A stretch of DNA of 64,000 bases, taken from NCBI GenBank assembly GCA_009692155.1, contig SHZW01000008.1, positions 1-64,000 of the forward strand, read 5' to 3'. This document shows, in pieces, positions 52,425 to 59,968 of the stretch (position 1 is its first letter; each line of letters starts with the position of its first letter). This DNA comes from Nitrospiraceae bacterium (lineage in GTDB: Bacteria > Nitrospirota > Nitrospiria > Nitrospirales > Nitrospiraceae). Made by a program: the position numbers and the translations under genes. Below the pieces are notes generated by a model. That model was given only the letters and a program-made list of their open reading frames with translations. It did not search any database and was not told the DNA's origin.

Positions 52425-53017
52425 TGCGGGGAATGCTCTTGACGAGGCTGTCGCTTTCCCTGGCGATCGCCCTGTTCCTGCTCGTCCTGCCCGCTGATGG
52501 GCTGGCCCAAACCGGCTCGATCGTGCACGATCCGACCGACATGCTGGACAAATACCTGGGGCTCGACATCAAAGGCGTGCGGCTGGACGCCATTTCGCAG
52601 GAAGCGCTGGCGCCATATATTACCTGGAAGGACGAACCCATCTGGGGACGTACCGTCGTCATCACGAGCTACGAGGTCATCAACGATTTCAAACAATGGA
52701 CCGTCGTGAGTCAGTCCGAAGCGGTCATCCCGGTCGAATATAAGGTGCTGGGCTCGGTCTATTGGGAGAAGGCTTCCTTTCTGCCGGAGCCGCAGGTGGA
52801 ACGAATCGGATTTCGTGTCAAAATTGTGGGCGACCGCTGGCGGATCGCGGAGCCGATCCTGCCGCCGCACGTCGGTCAGAAGCGCATGATCAACTATGTA
52901 CGGCAGGCTCTGTTAGATGAGAAGGATCAGGCCAAAGTGGCAACGCTCGAGACCTTGCTGGACGATCTCAAAAAGGCGAAACATGAAGGACCGGCATCCG
53001 CGCAAGCACCCCGTTGA
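52424..53017 (+). CDS. Exported protein of unknown function
   Basis: 197 aa with signal peptide (MLLTRLSLSLAIALFLLVLPADGLA). Soluble domain with EPIWGRTVVITSYEVINDFKQWTVVSQSEAVIPVEYKVLGSVYW, resembling small NTF2/lipocalin-like exported domains but not assigned. Starts on the last base of the pyk stop and overlaps the HAD phosphatase gene by 35 nt: a tight operon. Confidence 0.78.
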   Translation: MRGMLLTRLSLSLAIALFLLVLPADGLAQTGSIVHDPTDMLDKYLGLDIKGVRLDAISQEALAPYITWKDEPIWGRTVVITSYEVINDFKQWTVVSQSEAVIPVEYKVLGSVYWEKASFLPEPQVERIGFRVKIVGDRWRIAEPILPPHVGQKRMINYVRQALLDEKDQAKVATLETLLDDLKKAKHEGPASAQAPR

Positions 53018-53645
53018 TCTGCTGATCTTCGATCTGGACGGCACGCTGATCGAGTCCAAGTGGGACATCGCGTCCTGCGTCAACCTGACGCTGGGCGAGT
53101 TGGGGCTCCCGCTTCGTTCGCAGGAGGAAGTTTTCGGTTTCGTCGGAGACGGGATCAAGCGCCTGCTGCGCCTGGCTGTCGGCGAGGACAACCAGGCCCG
53201 CTACGAGGACGCGCTGCGGATTTTTCGCGGTTCTTACATGAAACACTGCCTGGACCGGACGCGCTATTATCACGGCGTTGAACCCATGCTCGCTCATTTC
53301 GTGAACAAGCACAAAGCCGTCGCGACCAATAAGGCGATCGAGTATACGACGAAGATTCTTGTCGGCCTCGGCAACCATCACTACGCCCATGTCGTGGGCG
53401 GAGACGACGGGTTCGGCCTGAAGCCGGAGCCGGGCATGCTGCTGGCCATCATGGAAAAACTGGGCGTGCCGAAACAACGCGCGGTGTTGATCGGCGACAG
53501 CACGAACGACATCAACGGCGGCCATAACGCCGGCATCAAAGTCTGCGCGGTCGGTTATGGCATGGGGAACCGCGAGAAGATGGCCGCCTGCGAGCCCGAA
53601 TGGTTTGTCGAGACGCCGGAGGAATTGATGGAGGTGTTTCTTTAA
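52983..53645 (+). CDS. HAD-family phosphatase (phosphoglycolate phosphatase-like)
   Basis: 220 aa. HAD motif I DLLIFDLDGTLIESK (nucleophile and acid Asp), motif II in VATNK, Lys in GLKPEPGML and motif III AVLIGDSTNDINGGHNAG, with a C1 cap helical domain. Closest to Gph, which clears 2-phosphoglycolate, useful if the organism repairs DNA or fixes carbon. Substrate is inferred. Confidence 0.85.
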   Translation: MKDRHPRKHPVDLLIFDLDGTLIESKWDIASCVNLTLGELGLPLRSQEEVFGFVGDGIKRLLRLAVGEDNQARYEDALRIFRGSYMKHCLDRTRYYHGVEPMLAHFVNKHKAVATNKAIEYTTKILVGLGNHHYAHVVGGDDGFGLKPEPGMLLAIMEKLGVPKQRAVLIGDSTNDINGGHNAGIKVCAVGYGMGNREKMAACEPEWFVETPEELMEVFL

Positions 53646-55178
53646 ATGCGTGTGGCACGAGGCACGAGGCACGGGGCGCGAGGTCACGCAGCCGGTCTGC
53701 TGAGCGCTGCTTTCGCGACGATTATTCTGCTGACGAGCCCTGCCGCGGGCGCGGCGCCGGGACTCGCCGAGCGCGTGATCGAGCACAAAATGGCCAACGG
53801 CCTGACCGTGCTGTTGGTCGAGCGGCACCAGGCCCCGATCGTATCCATCAACATCACGTTTGGTGTCGGCGGGATCAACGAGCTGACAGGGTCCACCGGC
53901 GTGGCGCACCTCTACGAACACATGGCCTTCAAGGGCACGCACACGATCGGCACGAAGGATTACGCGCGCGAGCGCCCGCTGCTGGATGAACTGGACCGGC
54001 TCAGCACCGAGATCGAACTCCGGCGCGCGGCCGGAGCGGATGCGCCGGAGTTGCAACGGCTCCGGCAGGCGTTCAAGGACATGCAGTACCGGGCCGATCA
54101 ACTGGTCGTGGGTAACGAGATGTCGCTGCTCTACCAGCGCCACGGCGCGGTCGGGTTGAACGCGTCCACCGGCAAGGATGTCACGCGCTACGTGATCAGC
54201 CTGCCGGCCAACCGCCTGCCGCTCTGGGCGGCGATCGAATCGGATCGGATGGCCCATCCCGTGCTGCGCGAGTTCTACAAGGAGCGCGCGGTCGTCATGG
54301 AAGAGCGACGGCTCCGGACCGACGACAGCCCGAACGGACTCCTGTACGAAGCCTTTGCCGCCGCGGCGTTCCAGGCGCATCCCTACGGTGCGCCGACGAT
54401 CGGCTGGGCATCCGACATCCAGGCGCTGACGCCGGCGGAAACGGAACGGTTCTTCCGCACCTACTATGGGCCGGCGAACGCCACTATCGGGATCGTCGGC
54501 GACATCAATCCGCCGGAGGTCATCGCGCTGATCGAGAGCACATTCGGAAAAATTCCCTCATTGCCGAGTCCGCCGCCGGTCGTCACGGCCGAACCGGAAC
54601 AGCATGGCGAACGGCGCGTGGAGGTGGAATTCGACGCCGAGCCGATCGTGCTGATCGGCTACCACAAGCCGTCGATCGGTCATCCGGACGATTTCGTCTT
54701 CGATGTTCTGGAATCGATTCTATCCGAGGGCGTCACGTCGCGGCTCTATCACCGCATCGTCCGGGAGAAACGGCTGGCCCCGGCCATCGGGGCCGATGCC
54801 GGCTTTCCCGGCACCCTTGCGCCGAATCTCTTCGTGATCAGCGCCGCGTCGCTGGCGCCGCATACGACCGCCGAGGTGGAAACCGCCGTGTACGAGGAAT
54901 TGGAGCGTCTCAAGACCGAGCCGGTCTCGGCCAAAGAATTGGAAAAAGTCCTGAACAACCTGGATGCGAGCCTTGTACGGGCGCTGCGATCCAACGGCGG
55001 CCTGGCAGGCCAGTTGGCCTATTTCCAGACGGTTGCCAGGGATTGGCGGTACGTGCTGAAGGCGCGGGAGCGGATCGCGGCCGTGACGCCGCAGGATATC
55101 CAGCGCGTGGCGCGCGCGTATTTCACCAAAGCCAACCGCACGGTGGCGACGCTGGTGCGGGCTCCGAAAAAGTCGTGA
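53646..55178 (+). CDS. M16 zinc peptidase, catalytic subunit
   Basis: 510 aa with signal peptide. Inverted zincin motif HLYEH (88-92, HxxEH) in TGVAHLYEHMAFKGT; the downstream Glu follows. A roughly 60-residue insertion with charged helices follows the motif. Paired with the next gene, which lacks the motif, giving a heterodimer like mitochondrial processing peptidase or PQQ-type pairs. The N-region (residues 3-12) is written by a GGCACGA tandem repeat. Confidence 0.9.
   Translation: MRVARGTRHGARGHAAGLLSAAFATIILLTSPAAGAAPGLAERVIEHKMANGLTVLLVERHQAPIVSINITFGVGGINELTGSTGVAHLYEHMAFKGTHTIGTKDYARERPLLDELDRLSTEIELRRAAGADAPELQRLRQAFKDMQYRADQLVVGNEMSLLYQRHGAVGLNASTGKDVTRYVISLPANRLPLWAAIESDRMAHPVLREFYKERAVVMEERRLRTDDSPNGLLYEAFAAAAFQAHPYGAPTIGWASDIQALTPAETERFFRTYYGPANATIGIVGDINPPEVIALIESTFGKIPSLPSPPPVVTAEPEQHGERRVEVEFDAEPIVLIGYHKPSIGHPDDFVFDVLESILSEGVTSRLYHRIVREKRLAPAIGADAGFPGTLAPNLFVISAASLAPHTTAEVETAVYEELERLKTEPVSAKELEKVLNNLDASLVRALRSNGGLAGQLAYFQTVARDWRYVLKARERIAAVTPQDIQRVARAYFTKANRTVATLVRAPKKS
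53654..53681. repeat. Four GGCACGA 7-nt tandem units at the start of the M16 peptidase
   Basis: GGCACGA, GGCACGA, GGCACGG, GGCGCGA, immediately after the start codon and inside the signal-peptide n-region. Confidence 0.75.
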
Positions 55179-55234
55179 AACGTGAGGCGTAAGGCGTGAG
55201 ACGAATCAGCCGTCAGCTCTCAGCTCTCAGCTCT
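55175..55234. repeat. Two short-period tandem repeats joined (CGTGAGG then CAGCTCT, 7-nt units)
   Basis: 55175-55204: CGTGAAA, CGTGAGG, CGTAAGG, CGTGAGA. 55214-55234: three perfect CAGCTCT copies. The first spans the stop of one M16 gene, the second lies in the start of the next (residues 7-13). Confidence 0.75.
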
Positions 55235-56695
55235 TTCTGCGCGGCAGTCGCGCTCATTGCGTCGTTGGGCTGCGCGTCCGGCTCGGTGTCCGCTTTCTTC
55301 AACCAAACGAACCAGACAAACCAGATCAACCAGACAGACCCTCGGCAAATGGTCTTTGCGCCGGTGGCGTTCACGCCGCCCGCGCCGGAGCGCGTCGTGC
55401 TCGACAACGGCATGGTGGTGTACCTGCTTGAGGATCACGAACTGCCGCTCGTCACGATCACGGCGACGATCAGAACCGGCGGATGGCTCGATCCGTCGGA
55501 TAAAATCGGCCTGGCCGGTATCGCGGGCGCCACGATGCGCACGGGCGGCACGCAGCGAATAGGCGCCGCGGAACTCGATCGGGAACTGGAACACATGGCG
55601 GCGCCGGTTTCGGTCGGCATCGGCACGGAGTCCGGTTCCGCCATGGTGGACGTCCTCGCGAAGGATCTGCCCCGCGGCCTGCGCCTCTTTGCCGACGTGC
55701 TGATGACGCCGGCCTTCGATCCGGCGCGGGTCGAACTGGCCAAGCTGCAAACGATCGAAGGCATCCGCCGCCGGCAGGATCAGCCGCAATCCATTGTGGG
55801 GCGTGAGTTCGCCAAGCTGCTCTACGGGCCGGCGCATCCCTATGCGCGGGAGAGCACGGTCGAGTCGGTGTCGAAGATCACGCGCGATGATCTGCTGGCA
55901 TTCCATGCGAACACCGTTCATCCCAATGGGATCATCCTGGGCGTGACCGGGGATTTTGATCGGGCGGCGATGCTGGTCCTGCTCAAGGAGACCTTCGGCG
56001 CCTGGGCGAAGGGCGACGTGGCGCCGATTGTCCTGCCGCCGGTCGCGACGGATGTCGCGCATGCCGACAAAACGGTTGTGCGCTTTGTCGGAAAAAGCAC
56101 CTCGCAGACGCATCTCAGAGTCGGGCATCTGTCCATTAAAGAAAATGACACGGATTATCCGGCGCTGACGGTGCTGAACGATATCCTCGGCGGCAGTTCC
56201 TTCCGCAGCCGCCTGTTCAACGACGTGCGCACCAAGCGGGGCCTGGCCTATTCGGTCGGCAGTTCGTTCCGCGCCGGCGTACGTGAGCAGGGAGTCTGGG
56301 CCATGCGGGCCGAAACCAAGGTGGAGTCCACGCAGGAAGCCATCAGCCGCCTGACGGCCAACATGGAGCAGCTCCGTGCACAACCGGTCACTGATGAAGA
56401 ACTGGCCGAAGCGAAAGAATCGTTCGTGAACTCGTTCGTCTTTTCGTTTGCCAGCCCGTCAGCGATCGTCGGCCGACTGATCGGCCTGGAGTACGACGGC
56501 CTGCCGAAAGACTTTCTCCAGCAATTGCGCGACAAGGTGGTCAAGCTCACGAAAGAAGATCTCCTGGCTGCCGCCCGGAAGCAGTTGCATCCGGATCAGT
56601 TACGGATTCTCGCCGTCGGCCCGCCGAACGCGCTCGTGCCCCTGCTCTCCAGCTTCGGCGAAGCGAAGGAGATCAAGCTTCCACCCGAAGGATAG
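55196..56695 (+). CDS. M16 peptidase-like protein, non-catalytic partner
   Basis: 499 aa lipoprotein-type signal (ALIASLGC). M16 fold (ERVVLDNGMVVYLLEDHELPLVTITATIRTGGWLDPSDKIGLAGIAGATM) with the HxxEH site replaced, so inactive alone. NDILGGSSFRSRLFNDVRTKRGLAYSVGSSF is the conserved R/Y segment that closes on substrate. An in-frame repeat gives NQTNQTNQINQT after the lipobox. Follows its catalytic partner by 17 nt. Confidence 0.9.
   Translation: MRRISRQLSALSSFCAAVALIASLGCASGSVSAFFNQTNQTNQINQTDPRQMVFAPVAFTPPAPERVVLDNGMVVYLLEDHELPLVTITATIRTGGWLDPSDKIGLAGIAGATMRTGGTQRIGAAELDRELEHMAAPVSVGIGTESGSAMVDVLAKDLPRGLRLFADVLMTPAFDPARVELAKLQTIEGIRRRQDQPQSIVGREFAKLLYGPAHPYARESTVESVSKITRDDLLAFHANTVHPNGIILGVTGDFDRAAMLVLLKETFGAWAKGDVAPIVLPPVATDVAHADKTVVRFVGKSTSQTHLRVGHLSIKENDTDYPALTVLNDILGGSSFRSRLFNDVRTKRGLAYSVGSSFRAGVREQGVWAMRAETKVESTQEAISRLTANMEQLRAQPVTDEELAEAKESFVNSFVFSFASPSAIVGRLIGLEYDGLPKDFLQQLRDKVVKLTKEDLLAAARKQLHPDQLRILAVGPPNALVPLLSSFGEAKEIKLPPEG
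55301..55336. repeat. Four AACCAGACA-type 9-nt units inside the M16 partner gene
   Basis: AACCAAACG, AACCAGACA, AACCAGATC, AACCAGACA, in frame, encoding Asn-Gln-Thr repeats. Same unit family as the intergenic hairpin at 30860-30938. Confidence 0.85.
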
Positions 56696-56713
56696 CGTCG
56701 TGGCAGGATTGCC

Positions 56714-56789
56714 TGGCTGATAGCAAATAGCTTCGTGCGAGACATCAGGATTGATTTTCCGGCTATTAGCTATTCGCTGCCAGCCATGA
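56714..56789. repeat. Short-period inverted repeat (TAGCAAA type)
   Basis: Left TGGCTGATAGCAAATAGC pairs imperfectly with GGCTATTAGCTATTCGCTG...CCAGCCA at the right. Lies between the M16 pair and the HTH-hydrolase gene, ending 8 nt before its start. Confidence 0.65.
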
Positions 56790-56796
56790 GTCTTAT

Positions 56797-57633
56797 ATGC
56801 CATTAGAAGACGATTTCTGCGACATCATCAAAAAGGCGCGCCGGGGGCATCGTCTGTCGGAGGGTGACCTGGCGCAGGCAAGCGGGCTCTCTGCCGGCGA
56901 TGTGACGATCCTGGAACGAGGCGGGCGCCTGCCGACCAAGGGCGAGATCGAAGCGTTGGCGGCGGCGCTGCACTTGCGTACGGCGCCGCTTATGCACATT
57001 GTTCTGGATCGCTGGATGCCGGCGCCGCCGCGAGCCGCCGGTCCGGTTGAAACGGTGATGGGCGATATCAACGGGTATGCCGTGAAGGGCTACGTCGTGT
57101 ACGATTCGGGCGAAGCCCTGTTCGTGGACACAGCGTATAATGAAGAGGCGATGCTGGAGGTGCTCGAACGAAAAAGCCTGACGCTCAAGGCCGTCTGCCT
57201 GACGCACGGCCATTCGGACCATGCGGGTGGTCTGGACGTCATTCTGCAGCACCACCGCGTGCCGGTGTATCTGGGCATGGGCGACAGGCCGATGCTCGGA
57301 TGGATCCCGCCAGGGGAATTGATGATGTCGACCACGGACGGGCAGACCGTGGCCGTCGGGCGCCTGACAATGCGGTTTGTCTCCACGCCGGGCCATACGC
57401 CGGGCGGCATTTGCTACAAGGTCGAAGGGGCCGGCCACGATGCCTGCTTCGTGGGGGATACGTTATTTGCCGGGTCGATCGGCGGGTCCAATCCCGCATC
57501 GCTGTACCAGACGCATCTGAAGTCGGTCCGGACGCGCGTGCTGACGCTGCCGCTCGACACGACGTTGTTGCCCGGGCACGGCCCGGCCACGACGGTCCGG
57601 GAGGAATTAACGCACAATCCGTTCGCGGAATAA
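56797..57633 (+). CDS. HTH - metallo-beta-lactamase-fold hydrolase fusion
   Basis: 278 aa. Residues 5-62 are an XRE-type helix-turn-helix (DIIKKARRGHRLSEGDLAQASGLSAGDVTILERGGRLPTKGEIEALAAAL). Residues 85-278 are a glyoxalase-II-like hydrolase: THGHSDHAGG (136-145), a zinc His in TPGHTPGG, Asp in FVGDTLFAGSIG, and LLPGHGPATTV. All metal ligands appear present. The fusion suggests DNA binding tied to hydrolysis or ligand sensing. Substrate unknown. Confidence 0.85.
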   Translation: MPLEDDFCDIIKKARRGHRLSEGDLAQASGLSAGDVTILERGGRLPTKGEIEALAAALHLRTAPLMHIVLDRWMPAPPRAAGPVETVMGDINGYAVKGYVVYDSGEALFVDTAYNEEAMLEVLERKSLTLKAVCLTHGHSDHAGGLDVILQHHRVPVYLGMGDRPMLGWIPPGELMMSTTDGQTVAVGRLTMRFVSTPGHTPGGICYKVEGAGHDACFVGDTLFAGSIGGSNPASLYQTHLKSVRTRVLTLPLDTTLLPGHGPATTVREELTHNPFAE

Positions 57634-57642
57634 AACGAAGAG

Positions 57643-57776
57643 CGAATGGCATATAGCGTATGGCGCATAACCCGGGAGCAAGAGCGTACGGCATATAGGA
57701 TATGGCCGAAGGACGAGGATGAAAAACGGTCAGCTTCCACTCTGTGCCATAAGCCATAAGCTATAAGCTCTTTTCT
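57643..57776. repeat. Long short-period repeat (GGCATATAG / CCATAAG, 7-8 nt units)
   Basis: Left units GGCATATAGCG, TATGGCGCATA, then GGCATATAGGATATGG; right units GTGCCATAAGCCATAAGCTATAAGCTC. Two or three nested repeats appear merged. It fills the gap before the site-2 protease start. Confidence 0.65.
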
Positions 57777-57784
57777 GGAAGACC

Positions 57785-58777
57785 ATGGACGACGATCACC
57801 AGCAGCATCTGTTCTCGGAACGGCCGGCTGATTACGATCGCCGGATCGACGTCACCGATCCGCGCCATCCCTCGGCCCATCCACTCCTCTTGTTGGATGA
57901 GGAGATTCGCGCGCCGGGTCTTTCCGATTACGTTGTGCCTCTCGGACTCTTTCTCGTCACGGTTTTCACGACGCTGTGGGCCGGGGCCTTCCAGACCAAC
58001 ACGAATCTGCTTCAAGGCCCCTGGGCATTCCTGACGGACAATCCCGCTGTGCTGTGGAACGGCGTACCGTTCGCGGCGACATTGCTGGGCATTTTGGTGA
58101 CGCACGAGATGGGGCATTATGTGCTCTCGCGCATGCACCGCGTCCCTGCGACGCTGCCGATGTTTATTCCCGGCCCGCCGCATTTTATCGGCACCTTCGG
58201 CGCGATCATTCGGATGCGAAGCCCGATCCTGAACCGGAAAGCCCTGTTCGACATCGGTGTGGCCGGTCCGATTGCCGGCTTCGTGGTGGCCGTGGCGGCG
58301 CTGGTGTTCGGGATGCAGATGTCGCGCGTGGTGATGGTCGAATCGACCTATGGCATGCAGCTCGGCGAGCCGCTCCTGTTGCAAGGCATTGCCTGGTTGG
58401 TAGTCGGACCGTTGCCGGCCGGCTATGACGTGGTGCTCCATCCGGTGGCCTTTGCCGCCTGGCTCGGGCTCTTCATCACGTCGCTCAACCTGATTCCGAT
58501 CGGCCAACTGGACGGCGGGCACGTGGCCTATGCCCTATGGGGACGCAGGCAGCGCACGATGGCGCTGGCGATGGTGCCGATCCTGATCGTCCTGGGTTTT
58601 GCCGGCTGGCCTGGTTGGATTCTCTGGGCCGGTATGGCGAGCCTGCTGGGGCTCGGCCATCCGCCGGTGCTGGATCCCGAAGCGGCGCTGGGCCGTCCGC
58701 GCGTGTGGGTCGGCTGGTTCGCGCTCGCGATTTTTGTCCTGACCTTTTCGCCGGTTCCGTTTTTCTTTCCTAAATAG
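57785..58777 (+). CDS. Site-2-type intramembrane metalloprotease (M50)
   Basis: 330 aa with about 7 membrane segments. Zinc motif HEMGH (107-111) in ILVTHEMGHYVLSRMH, third ligand in LNLIPIGQLDGGHVAYALWG. The N-terminal soluble part and the loop PMFIPGPPHFIGTFGAIIRM match the EGY1/sll0528-like group. Cuts membrane-bound proteins; substrate unknown. Confidence 0.9.
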   Translation: MDDDHQQHLFSERPADYDRRIDVTDPRHPSAHPLLLLDEEIRAPGLSDYVVPLGLFLVTVFTTLWAGAFQTNTNLLQGPWAFLTDNPAVLWNGVPFAATLLGILVTHEMGHYVLSRMHRVPATLPMFIPGPPHFIGTFGAIIRMRSPILNRKALFDIGVAGPIAGFVVAVAALVFGMQMSRVVMVESTYGMQLGEPLLLQGIAWLVVGPLPAGYDVVLHPVAFAAWLGLFITSLNLIPIGQLDGGHVAYALWGRRQRTMALAMVPILIVLGFAGWPGWILWAGMASLLGLGHPPVLDPEAALGRPRVWVGWFALAIFVLTFSPVPFFFPK

Positions 58778-58800
58778 GACGCTGCCACAGACACGGCTGA

Positions 58801-59334
58801 TCAATACCCGCTGTCTCCGGCGGGCCTGCCGTCACCCTCCGGCTTGGCCGTCTCTTCAATCTGATTCGGCTGATTCGGCTGATTCGTCTCGGAATTTTCA
58901 GGCGGCGCCACGACAGGAGAGAGGTGCGTGATCGAGTTGGCCATGGCGCGAAGCCGCTTGACCTCTCCCTTCGTAGCGGACGTCAGGCGGTTCGGTGAAA
59001 GAATTTGCGCGACGAGCAGGATACTCTCGTCATTGTTGACCTCCGGCTTTCTCAGCAACGGCTTGCCGCAAATGCCCACCACACTGACTTCAATCGAGCC
59101 GGTCCCGTCCTCCAGCGTGAAGGTATAGGCTCCGTAGCACGTTGTGTTCTGACCCGGCGAGTACGGCGGGAGCGGCGTGACCTGGCGCACCGTTCCCTGC
59201 AAAGGGATGATGCGGAAATGGTAGGCGTCGGGATCGGCAATCACCTCGCCGATGGAAACCGGCTCGTCCGCGCGGGCGAGGCCGGCCAGAATCATCACGC
59301 CGGCGGCAACGACAAGGGGGAGGACTCTTCGCAC
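58801..59334 (-). CDS. Exported OB-fold-like protein, paralogue of its neighbour
   Basis: 177 aa with signal peptide (LPLVVAAGVMILAGLARA). VSIGEVIADPDAYHFRIIPLQGTVRQVTPLPPYSPG...CYGAYTFTLEDGTGSIEVSVVGICG looks OB-fold-like with two or three cysteines. The tail TNQPNQPNQIEE is written by a 9-nt repeat (58861-58887). It starts 3 nt after the paralogue's stop. Confidence 0.72.
   Translation of the reverse strand: MRRVLPLVVAAGVMILAGLARADEPVSIGEVIADPDAYHFRIIPLQGTVRQVTPLPPYSPGQNTTCYGAYTFTLEDGTGSIEVSVVGICGKPLLRKPEVNNDESILLVAQILSPNRLTSATKGEVKRLRAMANSITHLSPVVAPPENSETNQPNQPNQIEETAKPEGDGRPAGDSGY
58861..58887. repeat. Three CTGATTCGG 9-nt units in the exported protein C-terminus
   Basis: CTGATTCGG, CTGATTCGG, CTGATTCGT, in frame on the minus strand as Asn-Gln-Pro repeats. 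Confidence 0.85.
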
Positions 59335-59337
59335 AGC

Positions 59338-59787
59338 CTAGTTTCCCACCCGCTGGATGTTCACGGCAAGGACGTCGAGCGTGGCGCCGGCCGGTCCGGT
59401 GCCGGACCCCGGCGTAATCGTAATCTGTGCATCCACCGATACAGTGTCGCCATCCGCGACGTCCGGCGGCTCGGCCGGCGAGTGTTGGGACACGCAGGGC
59501 GGCCTCGCGCGAACGGTGATCTGAAGAAAGCCGGTCTCGTCAGACAGGACGAACGTGTAGGGCGGATGCACCATCAGGCATTGTGTGTCGATCCGCGGCA
59601 GGGTTGACGGCGGGCTGGTCAGGATTTGGATCTGGTGTGCCGCGCCCCGGAGCGTCACCATCTTTAGATGATAGGACTGCGGATCGGCCTGCAGTTTCTC
59701 AATCGTAACCGATTCGGCGGCGAAACCAAGCGACAGGCCAGCATACATCAGCAACGCCTGCACGATAACAGTCTTGCCGATTCCCAT
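59338..59787 (-). CDS. Exported OB-fold-like protein, paralogue of its neighbour
   Basis: 149 aa with signal peptide (VIVQALLMYAGLSLGFAA). VTIEKLQADPQSYHLKMVTLRGAAHQIQIL...QCLMVHPPYTFVLSDETGFLQITVRARPPC aligns in order with the downstream protein (VxIxxxxADPxxYHxxxxxLxGxxxQ; YTFxLxDxxGxxxxxV), so the two arose by duplication. TACAAT lies 5 nt before the ATG, suggesting a leaderless message. Confidence 0.72.
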   Translation of the reverse strand: MGIGKTVIVQALLMYAGLSLGFAAESVTIEKLQADPQSYHLKMVTLRGAAHQIQILTSPPSTLPRIDTQCLMVHPPYTFVLSDETGFLQITVRARPPCVSQHSPAEPPDVADGDTVSVDAQITITPGSGTGPAGATLDVLAVNIQRVGN

Positions 59788-59835
59788 GTTTCATTGTACA
59801 CCCACGCGCGTCTTTCCTCACCAGGGCTCCGACGC

Positions 59836-59919
59836 TATAATGGCGCGCCAGTGACCGGATGTGAACAAGAAGAGGAGACGATGGCGACAATGGATAAGCG
59901 AGTAGCACATAGCAGGTAG
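59836..59919 (+). other. Promoter, ribosome site and first 12 codons of a gene cut short by a repeat
   Basis: Perfect TATAAT (59836-59841), ribosome site AGGAG (59873-59877), ATG 59881 and a 12-residue frame MATMDKRVAHSR ending in TAG 59917-59919, which lies inside the short-period repeat starting near 59896. Looks like the 5' end of a lost gene. Confidence 0.45.
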
Positions 59920-59968
59920 CTAATAGCTCATGAGCTACCCGCTGTTAGCTATTGGCTGTTCGCTAGAA
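59896..59968. repeat. Short-period inverted repeat (AGCTAAT, 7-nt units) overlapping a stop codon
   Basis: Contains a perfect 14-nt palindrome TAGCTCATGAGCTA (59924-59937) with further units AGCACAT, AGCAGGT, AGCTAAT to the left and CGCTGTT, AGCTATT, GGCTGTT, CGCT to the right. Its right part writes the last codons and stop (59949) of the gene on the minus strand. Confidence 0.75.

Noticed and set aside
52968-54380. 470-codon minus-strand frame opposite the HAD phosphatase and M16 genes
   Set aside because: Both plus-strand genes have clear catalytic motifs; the minus frame crosses two genes and has antisense-type composition.
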